This document shows, piece after piece, positions 25,148-34,995 of a stretch of DNA of 64,000 nucleotides. Numbering within the stretch: the first letter of the stretch is position 1; every line of letters begins with the position of its first letter. A program made the translations under genes and the position numbers. A model generated the notes under the pieces. That model was not told where the DNA came from, did no database searches, and saw only the letters and a program-made list of their open reading frames with translations. Source of the DNA: JAHOYW01 sp963664605 (GTDB taxonomy: Bacteria > Verrucomicrobiota > Lentisphaeria > Victivallales > Victivallaceae); NCBI GenBank assembly GCA_963664605.1, contig OY761536.1:3286001-3350000 (forward strand). The letters run 5' to 3'.

Positions 25148-26587
25148 ATGATACCAAACGAGATAAAAGCAGTCATTCCGTCACGTTTGTCTGTAAATGA
25201 GAAATTTTCAATCAAAATCAAGTTAACCGGAGAACTGCTGGATATTCCAAACGCCGGCAACTGGCGGGATAAAAAGCCGTCACTCCTTAGCCCTTTCAAT
25301 CTTAATTACTGCCGGAAAATCCAATATATGGATAACTGCTTACCAGTCTGGACCGGAAAATTACAGATTATAAATGGTGAAGAGTTGAGCGGAACTGATG
25401 AAAACCCCTTGATTTTTGACGGCGTCAACCAAGGAGTTTTCCGAGGCGACACCAGACCTATTAAAGAATTTTCCGGCTACGCCTTCAAAACCCCGGGGTT
25501 TCATTTTATCAGGATAAAAGACCATGAATCAGGCGTGGAAACACTATCCAACCCAGTTTACGTAACTGAATCAGAACCGGAAAACCGTATTTTCTGGGGA
25601 GATCCGCACTGGCAAACTTTTTTCAGCGACGGCATTCGCTGCCCGGAAGAACTCTATGCATTTGCGCGTGATGAGGCATTTCTTGATTTTGGAGCTATCA
25701 GCGACCACATGGAGGCCATAACCGAACGACAGTGGGACTATTTTATGATGGTTACCAATGATTATAATCAGCCCGGGCGTTTTGCCACTTTAGTGGGGCA
25801 GGAATGGACATCTATGAAATACGGACACCGCAATGTATATATTGACGGTGATTACATGGAAGCGGTTCGAAGTGACGATCCCAGGTTTGACACGCTGGAA
25901 AAACTCTGGAATCACTTAAACGGGACCGGTGCAGTGCTGATACCACATCATACAGCCAGTGAAAAAATGGGCTGTGACTGGTCTTACGGCTGGAATCCCG
26001 AACTTGAAACTTCTGTGGAAATATATTCAGGCTGGGGCAGTTCTGAAACCGGGAAAGACAATGGCAACCTGTATCCGATAAAAAACTTCAAAGGCGAACT
26101 TGCCGGGCAACATGTAATTGACGCATTGGATCGAGGATTTCGCTTGGGGTTTATAGGCGGCGGGGATATCCATGACGGCAGGCCGGGAGAGAAGTTAAAA
26201 CATCTGAAGTATCCCGGTTCATACAAAGGAGGCATAAGCGCCTGCATAGCTCCTTCCCTGAACCGTAAAAATATCTTTAAATCAATTAAAGAACGCCAAA
26301 CTTATGCAACAACCCAAAGCCGGATTTATCTGGACAGTCAAATCTCATTCGAAAATAAATGCATAAACTTTGATGTAAAAACAGCATCCGAAGAAGGCAT
26401 AGCCGGAGCGGATCTTATCATAAATGGAAAAACTATTCAGACCATAAAAGCGGATAAAAATATTCAAGAAGGCCGGGTTTTAGAATTTAAAACTGAAATC
26501 AAGGCTGAGAATACAGCCTATGCATATGTTCGAATATTAACCGAAGACAATAATACAGCATGGGCAAGCCCGGCTTTTAAGGTATAA
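25148..26587 (+). CDS. DUF3604/PHP-like protein, cytoplasmic
   Basis: The product is 479 residues. The start is placed at the ATG at 25148 because an in-frame TTG at 25106 lies upstream of the predicted transcription start. An N-terminal beta domain occupies about 1-160. A PHP-like metal-dependent domain follows, with FWGDPHWQTFFSDG, FGAISDHMEAI, LVGQEWTS, LIPHHTA and GFIGGGDIHDGRPG, and histidines/aspartates spaced as in PHP hydrolases. A small C-terminal beta domain ends AYAYVRILTEDNNTAWASP. DUF3604 proteins recur next to sulfatases in PVC-group bacteria, but their reaction is not established. It is first in a two-gene operon with an intracellular GH20. Confidence 0.75.
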   Translation: MIPNEIKAVIPSRLSVNEKFSIKIKLTGELLDIPNAGNWRDKKPSLLSPFNLNYCRKIQYMDNCLPVWTGKLQIINGEELSGTDENPLIFDGVNQGVFRGDTRPIKEFSGYAFKTPGFHFIRIKDHESGVETLSNPVYVTESEPENRIFWGDPHWQTFFSDGIRCPEELYAFARDEAFLDFGAISDHMEAITERQWDYFMMVTNDYNQPGRFATLVGQEWTSMKYGHRNVYIDGDYMEAVRSDDPRFDTLEKLWNHLNGTGAVLIPHHTASEKMGCDWSYGWNPELETSVEIYSGWGSSETGKDNGNLYPIKNFKGELAGQHVIDALDRGFRLGFIGGGDIHDGRPGEKLKHLKYPGSYKGGISACIAPSLNRKNIFKSIKERQTYATTQSRIYLDSQISFENKCINFDVKTASEEGIAGADLIINGKTIQTIKADKNIQEGRVLEFKTEIKAENTAYAYVRILTEDNNTAWASPAFKV

Positions 26588-26591
26588 TTTA

Positions 26592-28481
26592 ATGAATATG
26601 GAAATCAAAGCTGTTCAGTTGGACCTGGCACGTCAACCGGAAAACCTTGAATTTATAAAAGATTTCTGCGCCTTTATCGCAAACAACGGTTTTAACACCA
26701 TGCTGTTATATCTTGAAGGCCGTATACGCACTAAATCATTCCCGTATCCATCAGAGGCAGAAAGCTACTCGGTTGATGATATGAAGGAAATTGTTGCTTA
26801 CGCAGGCAGATACGGTATTGATATTATCCCGGTAGTATCCACCCTAGGTCATGCGGAATCGTTTTTAAAATACAAGGAGATGGATCATCTTGGTGAATTA
26901 CGTAATGGCGTCAAAGGACGTTTTAACGGCAAACATGGCAAACTTACATTTTGCCCTTCTTTAGCTGAAACTTATGGTTTCCTTGAGAGTTATTTGGGAG
27001 AAATCGCATCTATTTTTCCATCAAGTTTTTTTCACGCCGGCTGTGATGAATCATGGGATATCGCCTGTTGCGATTTATGTAAACAGCGCTTGCATGCAGG
27101 AGAAACCCAGGCAGACTTATTTGCCGCTCATATAATCAAAACACATGATATTATCAGCAAAAAACTGGGAAAGAGAGTGATTATATGGGATGATATGTTC
27201 GAACAATATCCTGAAGCCCTTAAACAAATCCCGAAAGATATTGTTATGTGCACATGGAATTACTCTAACTCTCAAGAGCTGCCCATAGGACATTTCAACA
27301 ATTCAGGAAAACAGAATCAGTTTGATTATTACAGCAAAAACGGCTTTGACTATATCTTTGCCACATCAGCCACAATACCCAATATAAAAATATTTACCCG
27401 TTATGCCAAAAATTTCTCTCCACTCGGCGGTATCGTGACTACATGGGAACTGCAAAATGCTTTTATATTCCGCATGTATCCCGCAATTGCTTTTGCAGGA
27501 GAATTATGGAAAACAGAATACAAAGCGAAATTTGCCGATATAGTCAGAAATATTTTTAAAATCACAGACCCGGAATTTGTTAATGCACTTGAGATCGCAT
27601 GTTCAGGCAAAGTCGAGTATCCGGGACTTGATTTCAAATTAAAAGGGACAAGCGTCGATGACTTCCTTTCCTGTTCTGAATCTGATGAAAACTATACTGC
27701 CAGAATGACACCGTCTTTACTTCTGAGCATATTATGCAAATATGCCAAACAGATAAAAACCAAAACTGGTAAAAATATCCTTGAAGATATCAATACATCT
27801 CTTAAGCATGCAGTTATCCAATATAAACTTGAAGCTATCGTTCCTGGAATCATCTTAAAACAAACAGAAGATGAGAACACTCTTGACCAATTACTTTCTC
27901 TTAACACAAAAATTGATAAGCTAGCCGCAAAGCGTATTGAGCAATGGAACCGCTGGCGCAACAGAATAATTCCATGCAACATCGAAAATCATTTTCATCA
28001 GATCAAAGAAAATATCAAAAAAATTAAAAATGAAGATATTTCTAATGGTTTCTTACAGGTATATTTCTGTCAACCCGATCAATATGGAGCCCAGACTTGC
28101 AGGTTTTCAATAAAATACAAGGAATGTTCCGATTTTGAAATAATTGCTTCAGGAATATATAAATCTTCCAACTTTCAGTCCCCTTACTATTCTAACAAAT
28201 TCAAAATACCAACGCACAGAATCCCTGAAGCTGTAAAGATAGAAACATGGGGATATGGAGGTCAAGGATTCACTTATTTAAAAATCAAAAATATGACCGG
28301 GATTTTCATACCTGATTCCAATATTGTTTTTTTCGGGAAAGTGTCAAACTATGAACATATGCTTGATTACGACCAGAAATGGTGTTTCACGGGAAGCCAG
28401 AATATCCATAAAGCAGTTGTAAATCCTGAAATTGCTAATCAAAAACATGGTTTTATTTTGAGTTTAAAGAAATCAAAATAA
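26592..28481 (+). CDS. Intracellular GH20-like beta-N-acetylhexosaminidase
   Basis: The product is 629 residues with no signal peptide and no N-terminal GH20b domain; the barrel starts directly at IKAVQLDLARQPENLEF. The GH20 catalytic pair is Asp152-Glu153 in FFHAGCDESWD, and IIPVVSTLGHAESF gives the GH20 His-containing loop. WDDMFEQYP and TTWELQNAF follow in the barrel. Substrate-assisted removal of terminal beta-GlcNAc or GalNAc would be expected. The C-terminal 250 residues are a helical region and a beta domain I do not recognise. The start is 4 bases after the DUF3604 stop, so both share the GTATAC-type promoter. Confidence 0.82.
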   Translation: MNMEIKAVQLDLARQPENLEFIKDFCAFIANNGFNTMLLYLEGRIRTKSFPYPSEAESYSVDDMKEIVAYAGRYGIDIIPVVSTLGHAESFLKYKEMDHLGELRNGVKGRFNGKHGKLTFCPSLAETYGFLESYLGEIASIFPSSFFHAGCDESWDIACCDLCKQRLHAGETQADLFAAHIIKTHDIISKKLGKRVIIWDDMFEQYPEALKQIPKDIVMCTWNYSNSQELPIGHFNNSGKQNQFDYYSKNGFDYIFATSATIPNIKIFTRYAKNFSPLGGIVTTWELQNAFIFRMYPAIAFAGELWKTEYKAKFADIVRNIFKITDPEFVNALEIACSGKVEYPGLDFKLKGTSVDDFLSCSESDENYTARMTPSLLLSILCKYAKQIKTKTGKNILEDINTSLKHAVIQYKLEAIVPGIILKQTEDENTLDQLLSLNTKIDKLAAKRIEQWNRWRNRIIPCNIENHFHQIKENIKKIKNEDISNGFLQVYFCQPDQYGAQTCRFSIKYKECSDFEIIASGIYKSSNFQSPYYSNKFKIPTHRIPEAVKIETWGYGGQGFTYLKIKNMTGIFIPDSNIVFFGKVSNYEHMLDYDQKWCFTGSQNIHKAVVNPEIANQKHGFILSLKKSK

Positions 28482-28554
28482 CCAAAATCCAAGCGATTTT
28501 CTACCCAATTATTGATAATCTGACAGCATTTTTCTGATGTTCATAGTTTACTTT

Positions 28555-30630
28555 CTATTTATTTTTCACCAAGTAAACCGGACTGCTCCATGCCATATGT
28601 CCATCCTGCTGTACCATCTTTATAAATACCGGATTATCACCATCCTTTAATTCATCCAGCATAAAACTGAATTCAAAGTCGCAAACCGGTTCATACGGCA
28701 GACGGTAAATCTCTATTTTTTTCATTATTCCTCCGGCTTCATAAACCAGAGGTTCCAAAGAAATTGCCGCCGTTTTCACATCACAGCTTAGTTGCTTTGT
28801 GCTTATCTGCAATATTCCAGACTCAGAATCTTCAAGTTCAATTATCAAACCGCTGGCTCCGCCAGTTGTTATGGATTTCCAGGATATATCATGCGGGGAA
28901 AGCAGTTCCGGTTGTGAATCAGGGTTCCAGAAATTAACCGGCTTAAAAGATTTTATTTTATTGCCATTGATTTTTAGGCAGCCATCCCAACTGCTTATCC
29001 GGTCACGCCCTTTTACCTCCGCTCCGGACCAAGTTATTTTTATCCTGCTGCCAATTCCAGGTTTACCACAAGGCCTTATAGTTTTAATTATTCCATTTCC
29101 ATTATGAATCTCCACATAATCTATCGGAGCAGTGGCATTCAGCTTTACCTTTAATTCTGCTGAGTCCGCCTTAATCACATCTCCCATTACAGCTATTCCA
29201 TTTGTAGTGATGACTTCAATATCCACTAATGGGCGATTGCCGGTAGTGGCATAAAAATGCCTGGCTTTCATTGCCGCAAAAACACTGTCGCGGTCGAGTT
29301 TTTCTGCCAGTACACAAGTCAGCCCGCCATACGAACCGAACTTGTTTGCTCCCGGATAACTGGCGCCCGGACGACATTTATGGCCGTCAGAATTGGCGCA
29401 GATACCTATGCGATGTCCGCGTTTCAAAGCATCGTAAACCAGCCATTCGAAAGTGCCCCAGGCAGAGTGTATTTCCATAGCTGTTTCAATATCGTCCGTA
29501 TGCATGGAAACATCAGCATAGCGGCCGCCGACATGGGCAAAAGCAAAAGTTTCAGATGAGGGCAAACGTTTGAACAAGTCAGCGGCAGTTGGAGCTAGCG
29601 GATATTTGGAATATTCTTCAGGCAGCAGGTCATTGCAGCTGCGGTAAATAGCGTTACCTTCTTTATTATAATAAATATTGCGGTCACCGCCGAGCGGGGT
29701 ATTGCCGCTCCATTCGTAACCGGGAAAAGTTACAAGTCTGCCCGGATCATAATATTTTTCGGCAGTTCTATTAATTTTTTCCCAGAACTCATCCGTGACT
29801 TGAAAGTCATTGCCCTGATGAGCAACTATATCAAGGACAGCACAGTTCCGTGCGTAAGCAAAGTAATCTTCAATAGAATTGGAGCCTATTGTCTCCTCGC
29901 TTTGACCATGGAAGTCAGCCCACCAATTGGAAAGTTCCTGATTTTCCCCGATAACTTTAATCGGATTTGATATTGCCTTTAATCCTGACTTTTCATCCTG
30001 ACATTCAATTCGCAAAACTCCACAGTTTTTCAAAGCAGCGTGTTTGCTGGCTTTAGCCTCTGAAACAGCATTTCCCCAGCGGTCTTCCAGCCGGAGATAT
30101 GTAGTAAATGCAGCTCCTTTTTTAACTTGACTTGGAGCCACACAAACTGCCTTACTTACTTTGCCGGGAATAATTTTTACTGCCGGGGACTCCGGGAGTT
30201 CTTTGAACTGATATGTGGCAAATGGATCAGCCAGGGTTTTAAACTCGAAAGAATCCTCGCAAAAAGTCTGCATGCGCCAGCCGGGAGAGCCTTTGGACCT
30301 ATCGCCAAAAACAACCTTTATCTTATCACCCGTATTTACAAATCCAGCCATTATTTTCAAGTAAAGAGCCTTGCCCCATGGACGGGTATGCCCCTTCGGG
30401 TCCCAACGGGGTCCTATCCGGCAGTCAGCATTCGTGGAAACAGAACAGAAATCCGCCTCTTGCGGCTTGTCAAACTGAGGCGTCCCGAAATCCCCGGCAA
30501 AGCGGAAAACTATTTTAATATATCCGGTATCGTCAATAGGATGTCCGGCTTCAAAAGTATAAACGATTTCTTGAAATGATCCAGCCTCAACAGCAGCGCA
30601 TGGTTCAATATATGCTTTACCAATATTCAT
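28555..30630 (-). CDS. DUF3604/PHP-like protein with long N- and C-terminal beta regions
   Basis: The product is 691 residues with no signal peptide. An N-terminal all-beta region (about 1-230) is followed by the PHP-like core: NWWADFHGQSEETIG, AVLDIVAHQGNDFQ, FPGYEWSG, FAFAHVGGRYADV, and GICANSDGHKCRPGA near 410. A C-terminal beta region ends HMAWSSPVYLV, the same type of ending as the DUF3604 protein at 25.1 kb. It probably acts on a metal-bound phosphate, sulfate or glycan ester, but no reaction is proven for this family. It is last in the five-gene AraC-linked operon, 13 bases after the M55 peptidase gene. It converges with the GH20 gene; the 73 bases between show no clear terminator. Confidence 0.75.
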   Translation of the reverse strand: MNIGKAYIEPCAAVEAGSFQEIVYTFEAGHPIDDTGYIKIVFRFAGDFGTPQFDKPQEADFCSVSTNADCRIGPRWDPKGHTRPWGKALYLKIMAGFVNTGDKIKVVFGDRSKGSPGWRMQTFCEDSFEFKTLADPFATYQFKELPESPAVKIIPGKVSKAVCVAPSQVKKGAAFTTYLRLEDRWGNAVSEAKASKHAALKNCGVLRIECQDEKSGLKAISNPIKVIGENQELSNWWADFHGQSEETIGSNSIEDYFAYARNCAVLDIVAHQGNDFQVTDEFWEKINRTAEKYYDPGRLVTFPGYEWSGNTPLGGDRNIYYNKEGNAIYRSCNDLLPEEYSKYPLAPTAADLFKRLPSSETFAFAHVGGRYADVSMHTDDIETAMEIHSAWGTFEWLVYDALKRGHRIGICANSDGHKCRPGASYPGANKFGSYGGLTCVLAEKLDRDSVFAAMKARHFYATTGNRPLVDIEVITTNGIAVMGDVIKADSAELKVKLNATAPIDYVEIHNGNGIIKTIRPCGKPGIGSRIKITWSGAEVKGRDRISSWDGCLKINGNKIKSFKPVNFWNPDSQPELLSPHDISWKSITTGGASGLIIELEDSESGILQISTKQLSCDVKTAAISLEPLVYEAGGIMKKIEIYRLPYEPVCDFEFSFMLDELKDGDNPVFIKMVQQDGHMAWSSPVYLVKNK

Positions 30631-30643
30631 GTCCCTGTCCTTG

Positions 30644-31483
30644 TCATATTCTAATTTCGCCTGAGGGATATTGAAATCCGTCAGGATGGTTTACTTCAAA
30701 ATTCGTCCACGGCATTGCTTTTTCGAATTTCATAAATGCCTCGTTTATTGTATTACCTTCAGCAGCTTCCGGCATAACCGGCTTCAATGGCAGCATATGC
30801 CCATTGCCTTCAAGTAATTGCAGCGTGAGCGGCCCCTCAATATGATAAGGTTTTATGTTAACCCGGTTAGCGATCCCTGCCTTGACTTTATCGTAAATCA
30901 ATTCGCAAGCTTTGGCAGGAATAAGAGATTTTGCCTGATAGGTTCCCAACGCAGTTTTTACGGCAACTGTTTCTATATTCGGAATTTTTTCCCGGACCTC
31001 ATCTGTAAGTTTATCGTCACCACTGACAAAAACCGCCGGAACTCCGAAATCCCCTGCAATAGCGGCAGCCATAGAAGCTTCGCTCATACGAATTTCTCCA
31101 TTGTTAACTTCCCATTTAGAATGCGGTGAAATCGCCTTTTCCGTTCCTTCCATGGCATGCATACCAATGAGCACAAGCGCGTCAAATGAGGAATCCAATA
31201 ACGGCAGCCAATGCGGGCCGCTGCAATTACGTCCATGGATTATCTCACACCTTGGATCAAGTTCTTCAAAAATAATATTATATCCACTACCGTGACTGTC
31301 ATTTACAACAACCTCTTCCGCCCCCGAGTCAAACGCACCTTTTACAGCAGCGTTGACTTCACGGGTAAGGAGTCGGCACATTCTGTAGTAATGCCGGTTG
31401 GCTTCCGGGGATTTATCCTGAAAATCCTGATAAAAACAGAAGCCGGCACAACCTTCCAAATCAGTCTGTATATATATTTTCAT
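30644..31483 (-). CDS. M55 family D-aminopeptidase (DppA-like)
   Basis: The product is 279 residues with no signal peptide. M55 zinc-binding motifs are visible: TDLEGCAG at the N-terminus, VVNDSHGSG near 60, LIGMHAMEGT near 105 and NNGEIRMSEASM near 128. DppA hydrolyses N-terminal D-amino acids from small peptides in the cytoplasm. In glycan operons of this group M55 proteins are common, and their substrates there are not known; a D-amino-acyl or peptidoglycan-derived substrate is possible. It lies 13 bases before the DUF3604 gene and 9 bases after a sulfatase gene. Confidence 0.85.
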   Translation of the reverse strand: MKIYIQTDLEGCAGFCFYQDFQDKSPEANRHYYRMCRLLTREVNAAVKGAFDSGAEEVVVNDSHGSGYNIIFEELDPRCEIIHGRNCSGPHWLPLLDSSFDALVLIGMHAMEGTEKAISPHSKWEVNNGEIRMSEASMAAAIAGDFGVPAVFVSGDDKLTDEVREKIPNIETVAVKTALGTYQAKSLIPAKACELIYDKVKAGIANRVNIKPYHIEGPLTLQLLEGNGHMLPLKPVMPEAAEGNTINEAFMKFEKAMPWTNFEVNHPDGFQYPSGEIRI

Positions 31484-31492
31484 AATATTCTT

Positions 31493-33013
31493 TTATCGGC
31501 AATTTTTTTTATCACTTTCAATGGGCAGCGGCTCCCCGGTACTGTAAGATAACTCCTGTGGCCAGTAGCCGTCGTCCAACCTGGGTCTGTATCCCCCTCC
31601 CCATTCGAAGTCCTCTTTGTAGTTCCATACACGGTTTTCCCAGGCAAATCCGCGGAAAGGATCACGCCGTTCGTTCATCCAATCCATCAGCCTGGCATGC
31701 ATTTGATTCCGGATATCAGCATGTTCAGAACTATCGATCAGGTTTTCAAGTTCATCAGGATCATTTTTCAGGTCATATAGCTCATCACTGCTGAACAGGT
31801 TGATAACCAGTTTGAAATTATTGCAAACCAGACAACGGATAGGCTGCAGTCCGCCGCAGGAATCATGCCCGATCTCGAAGCGGTTGAATTCGACTACAGC
31901 TTCCCGCCCCGCTTGCTCATTGCCGTCTATCAAAGTCGAAATATCATGCCCGTCTAAAATCGGCGGTGGGGTTATCCCTGAAATGTTCATCATAGTTGGA
32001 AGCAAATCAGCATGGCTCACCGGAGAGCTTATCACTTGGGATCTACGCTGTTCAGCCGGAGGACGAATAATCAGTGGAATCCGGGCGGCGCCATCATACA
32101 TACAGGGGCCTTTCGACAATAAGTGATGGGCTCCCATCAGGTCGCCATGGTCTGAAGTAAATATAATCCAGGTATTTTCCAGGTCAAGCTGTTCTACTTC
32201 ATCTATCACCCGGCCAATTTCATAGTCAACAAAGGAATTACAGCCAAAATACAACGGCAGGAAGTATTTATCATCCCGTAAAGGATGTTTGGCTGACAGA
32301 TTTTTCTTTATTGTTTCAGCCCAGACACGTTGAATATGAGGCTTGTTCTCCAAAGAATCATTCCCAGCCGGGCCTGTTGGATATTTATAATCAAGGAAAG
32401 GTTCTACAAATTCCCGGGGACAAGCATAGGGCTGATGCGGTTCATCATAAGAAAGAACCAAAACAAAAGGTTTATCGCTTTGTCTGTTAAGAAAGCTGAT
32501 ACCGCGATCGGAAACGCGGTGCCCCCAGGTAAATTCAGGCGTGATTCTTTCATCCGGGAGCTGGTCTATTTCAGCGCCTGCACGACGCCATAGTTTTTTT
32601 TCTTCAGGAGATAAATCATCTAAATAATTTTTTCCGTCATACCAATATTCAGAATTCCAGCCGTCCGGACATATTCCAGTATCAAAATAATCGTGTCCAC
32701 TCAGATGCCATTTACCGCTGTAAGCGCATTCATAGCCTTTGCGGCTGAAATACTGTCCCATAGTCAAAGTATTTTCTCCAAGCGGAATGCTATTGGCCCA
32801 GGCTCCGCTGTTATGGGAATAAACTCCGGTGAAAAGCCCGGCGCGGGCGGGAGAACAAACCGGACTCGTAGTATAAGCACGATCAAAACGCACGCCTTCA
32901 TCCGCCAGCCTGTCTATATTTGGAGTCCGAAGCTCAGGATGACCGTAACAGCCGATAATATTCGCTCCCTGAGTATCTGTAATAAATATAATGAAGTTTG
33001 GTTCAGGTTTCAT
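31493..33013 (-). CDS. Type I sulfatase (S1), CSPAR, cytoplasmic
   Basis: The product is 506 residues. NFIIFITDTQGANIIG starts the fold. The formylglycine signature is CSPARAGLFTG with Cys53, motif II is GYECAYSGKWHLSGHDYF in canonical form, and the metal site WIIFTSDHGDLMGAHH lies near 290. The Cys-type signature implies a need for formylglycine maturation. There is no signal peptide (MKPEPNFIIF), so the substrate must be imported. It is third in the AraC-linked operon, between a TIM-barrel isomerase-like gene and the M55 peptidase. The substrate is not assigned. Confidence 0.9.
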   Translation of the reverse strand: MKPEPNFIIFITDTQGANIIGCYGHPELRTPNIDRLADEGVRFDRAYTTSPVCSPARAGLFTGVYSHNSGAWANSIPLGENTLTMGQYFSRKGYECAYSGKWHLSGHDYFDTGICPDGWNSEYWYDGKNYLDDLSPEEKKLWRRAGAEIDQLPDERITPEFTWGHRVSDRGISFLNRQSDKPFVLVLSYDEPHQPYACPREFVEPFLDYKYPTGPAGNDSLENKPHIQRVWAETIKKNLSAKHPLRDDKYFLPLYFGCNSFVDYEIGRVIDEVEQLDLENTWIIFTSDHGDLMGAHHLLSKGPCMYDGAARIPLIIRPPAEQRRSQVISSPVSHADLLPTMMNISGITPPPILDGHDISTLIDGNEQAGREAVVEFNRFEIGHDSCGGLQPIRCLVCNNFKLVINLFSSDELYDLKNDPDELENLIDSSEHADIRNQMHARLMDWMNERRDPFRGFAWENRVWNYKEDFEWGGGYRPRLDDGYWPQELSYSTGEPLPIESDKKNCR

Positions 33014-33023
33014 GATTGTTTTA

Positions 33024-33770
33024 CTAAGGATTTTTCAACTTTTTAATATTTTCTATACTGATGCGGGCACATTCAAGCGGTGAGCAAGGACAGGAATCCT
33101 GCTCATAAATAAGCCATTCGGCAACGCTGTCGCGAGCAATATCAATTACACCGGACACATCAATCAACCCGGTACCGACTGCGGCAAAATCGCCGCTTGT
33201 TTTGTCCATGTCCTTTATGTGGATAAGCGGCAACCGCGAAGCATATTTCTTCAGGTAGCCAAGAGGATGTTCGCCGCCTTTCTTGATCCAATAGGTATCA
33301 AGTTCCGCCTTGACCAGATCAGCCGGAGTCTGTTCATAGAATACGTCCAAAGCACACCGGTCATTGATTTTCTTAAATTCCTGAGCATGGTTGTGATAAA
33401 CAAAGCACAAGCCTTTTTCCGCAGCTGTTCGTCCGGCTTTAATACAATCCTCTACAACCTTGTCGAATTCATCAATAAAAATTCCAGCCAGGCTGGTAAC
33501 CAGATATTTACAGCCAAGAGCTTTAGCATAAAGATAGGCATCATTATCTTTATCCATAATTGCCGCTACCGGCAGATGCATAGCACAAACCGCCAGTCCA
33601 AGAGCTTTCAATTCATCTGCCAGCTCTTCAGGAGCCCGTCCGCCATACACTCCAGCAAACTCCACACCTTCATAGCCCATTGCCGCCAATTCTTTCAAAC
33701 AGCCATGGAAATCTTCTTTCAACTGCTCACGCAGCGTATACAATTGAATACCAGTTTTAAAACCCTGCAT
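33024..33770 (-). CDS. Sugar phosphate isomerase/epimerase-type TIM-barrel protein
   Basis: The product is 248 residues of the xylose-isomerase-like AP-endonuclease-2 fold: GIQLYTLREQL, GYEGVEFAGVYG, MHLPVAAI, VYHNHAQEF (His and Glu metal ligands), KAELDTYWIKKGG, PLIHIKDMDKTSGDFAAVGTG, WLIYEQDS. Family members isomerise or epimerise sugars, ketosugars or inositols using a divalent metal. An AGAGGT ribosome site precedes the ATG. Its place after a DegT-type aminotransferase suggests it handles an amino- or keto-sugar, but this is inference. Confidence 0.82.
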   Translation of the reverse strand: MQGFKTGIQLYTLREQLKEDFHGCLKELAAMGYEGVEFAGVYGGRAPEELADELKALGLAVCAMHLPVAAIMDKDNDAYLYAKALGCKYLVTSLAGIFIDEFDKVVEDCIKAGRTAAEKGLCFVYHNHAQEFKKINDRCALDVFYEQTPADLVKAELDTYWIKKGGEHPLGYLKKYASRLPLIHIKDMDKTSGDFAAVGTGLIDVSGVIDIARDSVAEWLIYEQDSCPCSPLECARISIENIKKLKNP

Positions 33771-33804
33771 ATTTTACCTCTTTATTATATATTATTTTGA
33801 AATT

Positions 33805-34941
33805 TTACGAAATTAATTTTTCAGCAAAATCACGGACTTCATTGTCAGTCATTTCATATGGAGCGTGTATATTGATTGAGCGAGAAAGAATTTCGAGTGT
33901 TTTAGTACACATATCTTTTGTATATTCGATTTTTCTCTGCGTCCAGTTAAACGGGTTCATTTTCGGATTAAACGCCCTCTGCTCCAGCAACGGTTCCCAG
34001 TTTGTATAAACATGTCTTCCAGAGTCAATCAATAAACCTAACTGGTGCTTCTCCTTAAATTCCAGAGCAGCTTTCGGGGAATCAAAGGTTATTACCAATC
34101 CAATCGCATCGTCCGGAGAATTGTGCCTTGCAATCTGGAATTGTTCAGTTTTTGCAAACACTTCAGCTATTATCTCCCGTTGATTTTTCAATTTTGCAAT
34201 AATTCCATCAAGACGCTTCAGTTGTTCTCCCAGTATCGCACCCTGAATTTCAGAAACACGATAATTGACACCAGGAAAAAATGGTTCCTGTACGTCCGAA
34301 GCATAGTTGCGGGTAAATGATCCGGCATCATGATACATCAAAGCCCTAACATAAGTCTTATCGTCATCTGTAACTAATGCCCCGCCTTCACCACAGGTTA
34401 TATTCTTATACATATTGAAACTGTATGCACCGACATGCCCGAGAGTTCCCAGGCGCTTACCTTTGTAAGCAGTCCCCACTGCCTGGCAGCTGTCTTCAAC
34501 AACCAGTAGTTTATGCTTTTCACTAAGCTGCATAATTGTATCCATGTTGCATGGCAGGTTAATCATGTGGACTGGAATTATTGCTCTGGTATATGGAGTT
34601 ATTTTTCGTTCAATATCATAAGGGTCAATAGTCAAGGTATCATCGATATCCGCCATTACCGGAACCGCTCCAACAGCCAATGGAGCAAGTGCGCTGGCCA
34701 CCCAGGTATAAGCTGGAACAATTACTTCATCTCCAGGGCCAACCCCCAGCGCGGCAAGAGCGCAAATCAACGCGCTGGTTCCGCTGTTAACGGCCAATCC
34801 GTGTTTAACATTAAATTTATTGCACAAGTCTTTTTCAAAAGTTTCAGTAAAACCGTTTTCACCACCGCGATAACGCATAAACTTTCCACTTGAAATTACT
34901 TTCGCAACCGCTTCCGTTTCTTTTTGTCCAATTTCATACAT
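33805..34941 (-). CDS. DegT/DnrJ/EryC1/StrS-type PLP-dependent aminotransferase
   Basis: The product is 378 residues. Features of sugar aminotransferases are NSGTSALICALAALGVGPGDEV (phosphate cradle, split here by the reader at GTSA), PAYTWVASA, VVEDSCQAVG with the PLP-contacting Asp, the Schiff-base lysine Lys179 in SFNMYKNITCGEGG, and NYRVSEIQGAI. It should transaminate a keto-sugar nucleotide or free keto-sugar, or work in reverse in catabolism. It is first in an operon with an isomerase, sulfatase, M55 peptidase and DUF3604 protein, an unusual catabolic setting for this family. The promoter and AraC-type site lie in the divergent gap to the AraC gene. Confidence 0.87.
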   Translation of the reverse strand: MYEIGQKETEAVAKVISSGKFMRYRGGENGFTETFEKDLCNKFNVKHGLAVNSGTSALICALAALGVGPGDEVIVPAYTWVASALAPLAVGAVPVMADIDDTLTIDPYDIERKITPYTRAIIPVHMINLPCNMDTIMQLSEKHKLLVVEDSCQAVGTAYKGKRLGTLGHVGAYSFNMYKNITCGEGGALVTDDDKTYVRALMYHDAGSFTRNYASDVQEPFFPGVNYRVSEIQGAILGEQLKRLDGIIAKLKNQREIIAEVFAKTEQFQIARHNSPDDAIGLVITFDSPKAALEFKEKHQLGLLIDSGRHVYTNWEPLLEQRAFNPKMNPFNWTQRKIEYTKDMCTKTLEILSRSINIHAPYEMTDNEVRDFAEKLIS

Positions 34942-34995
34942 TTTCTATTTCTCTCGTATTTTATTAATTAAAACTTGATTATTGTTTTACTATAG

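Noticed and set aside
25081..25299. Minus-strand frame over the DUF3604 promoter
   Set aside because: It overlaps a strong plus-strand promoter and the start of a clear gene, and its hydrophobic tail is translated from AT-rich non-coding DNA.
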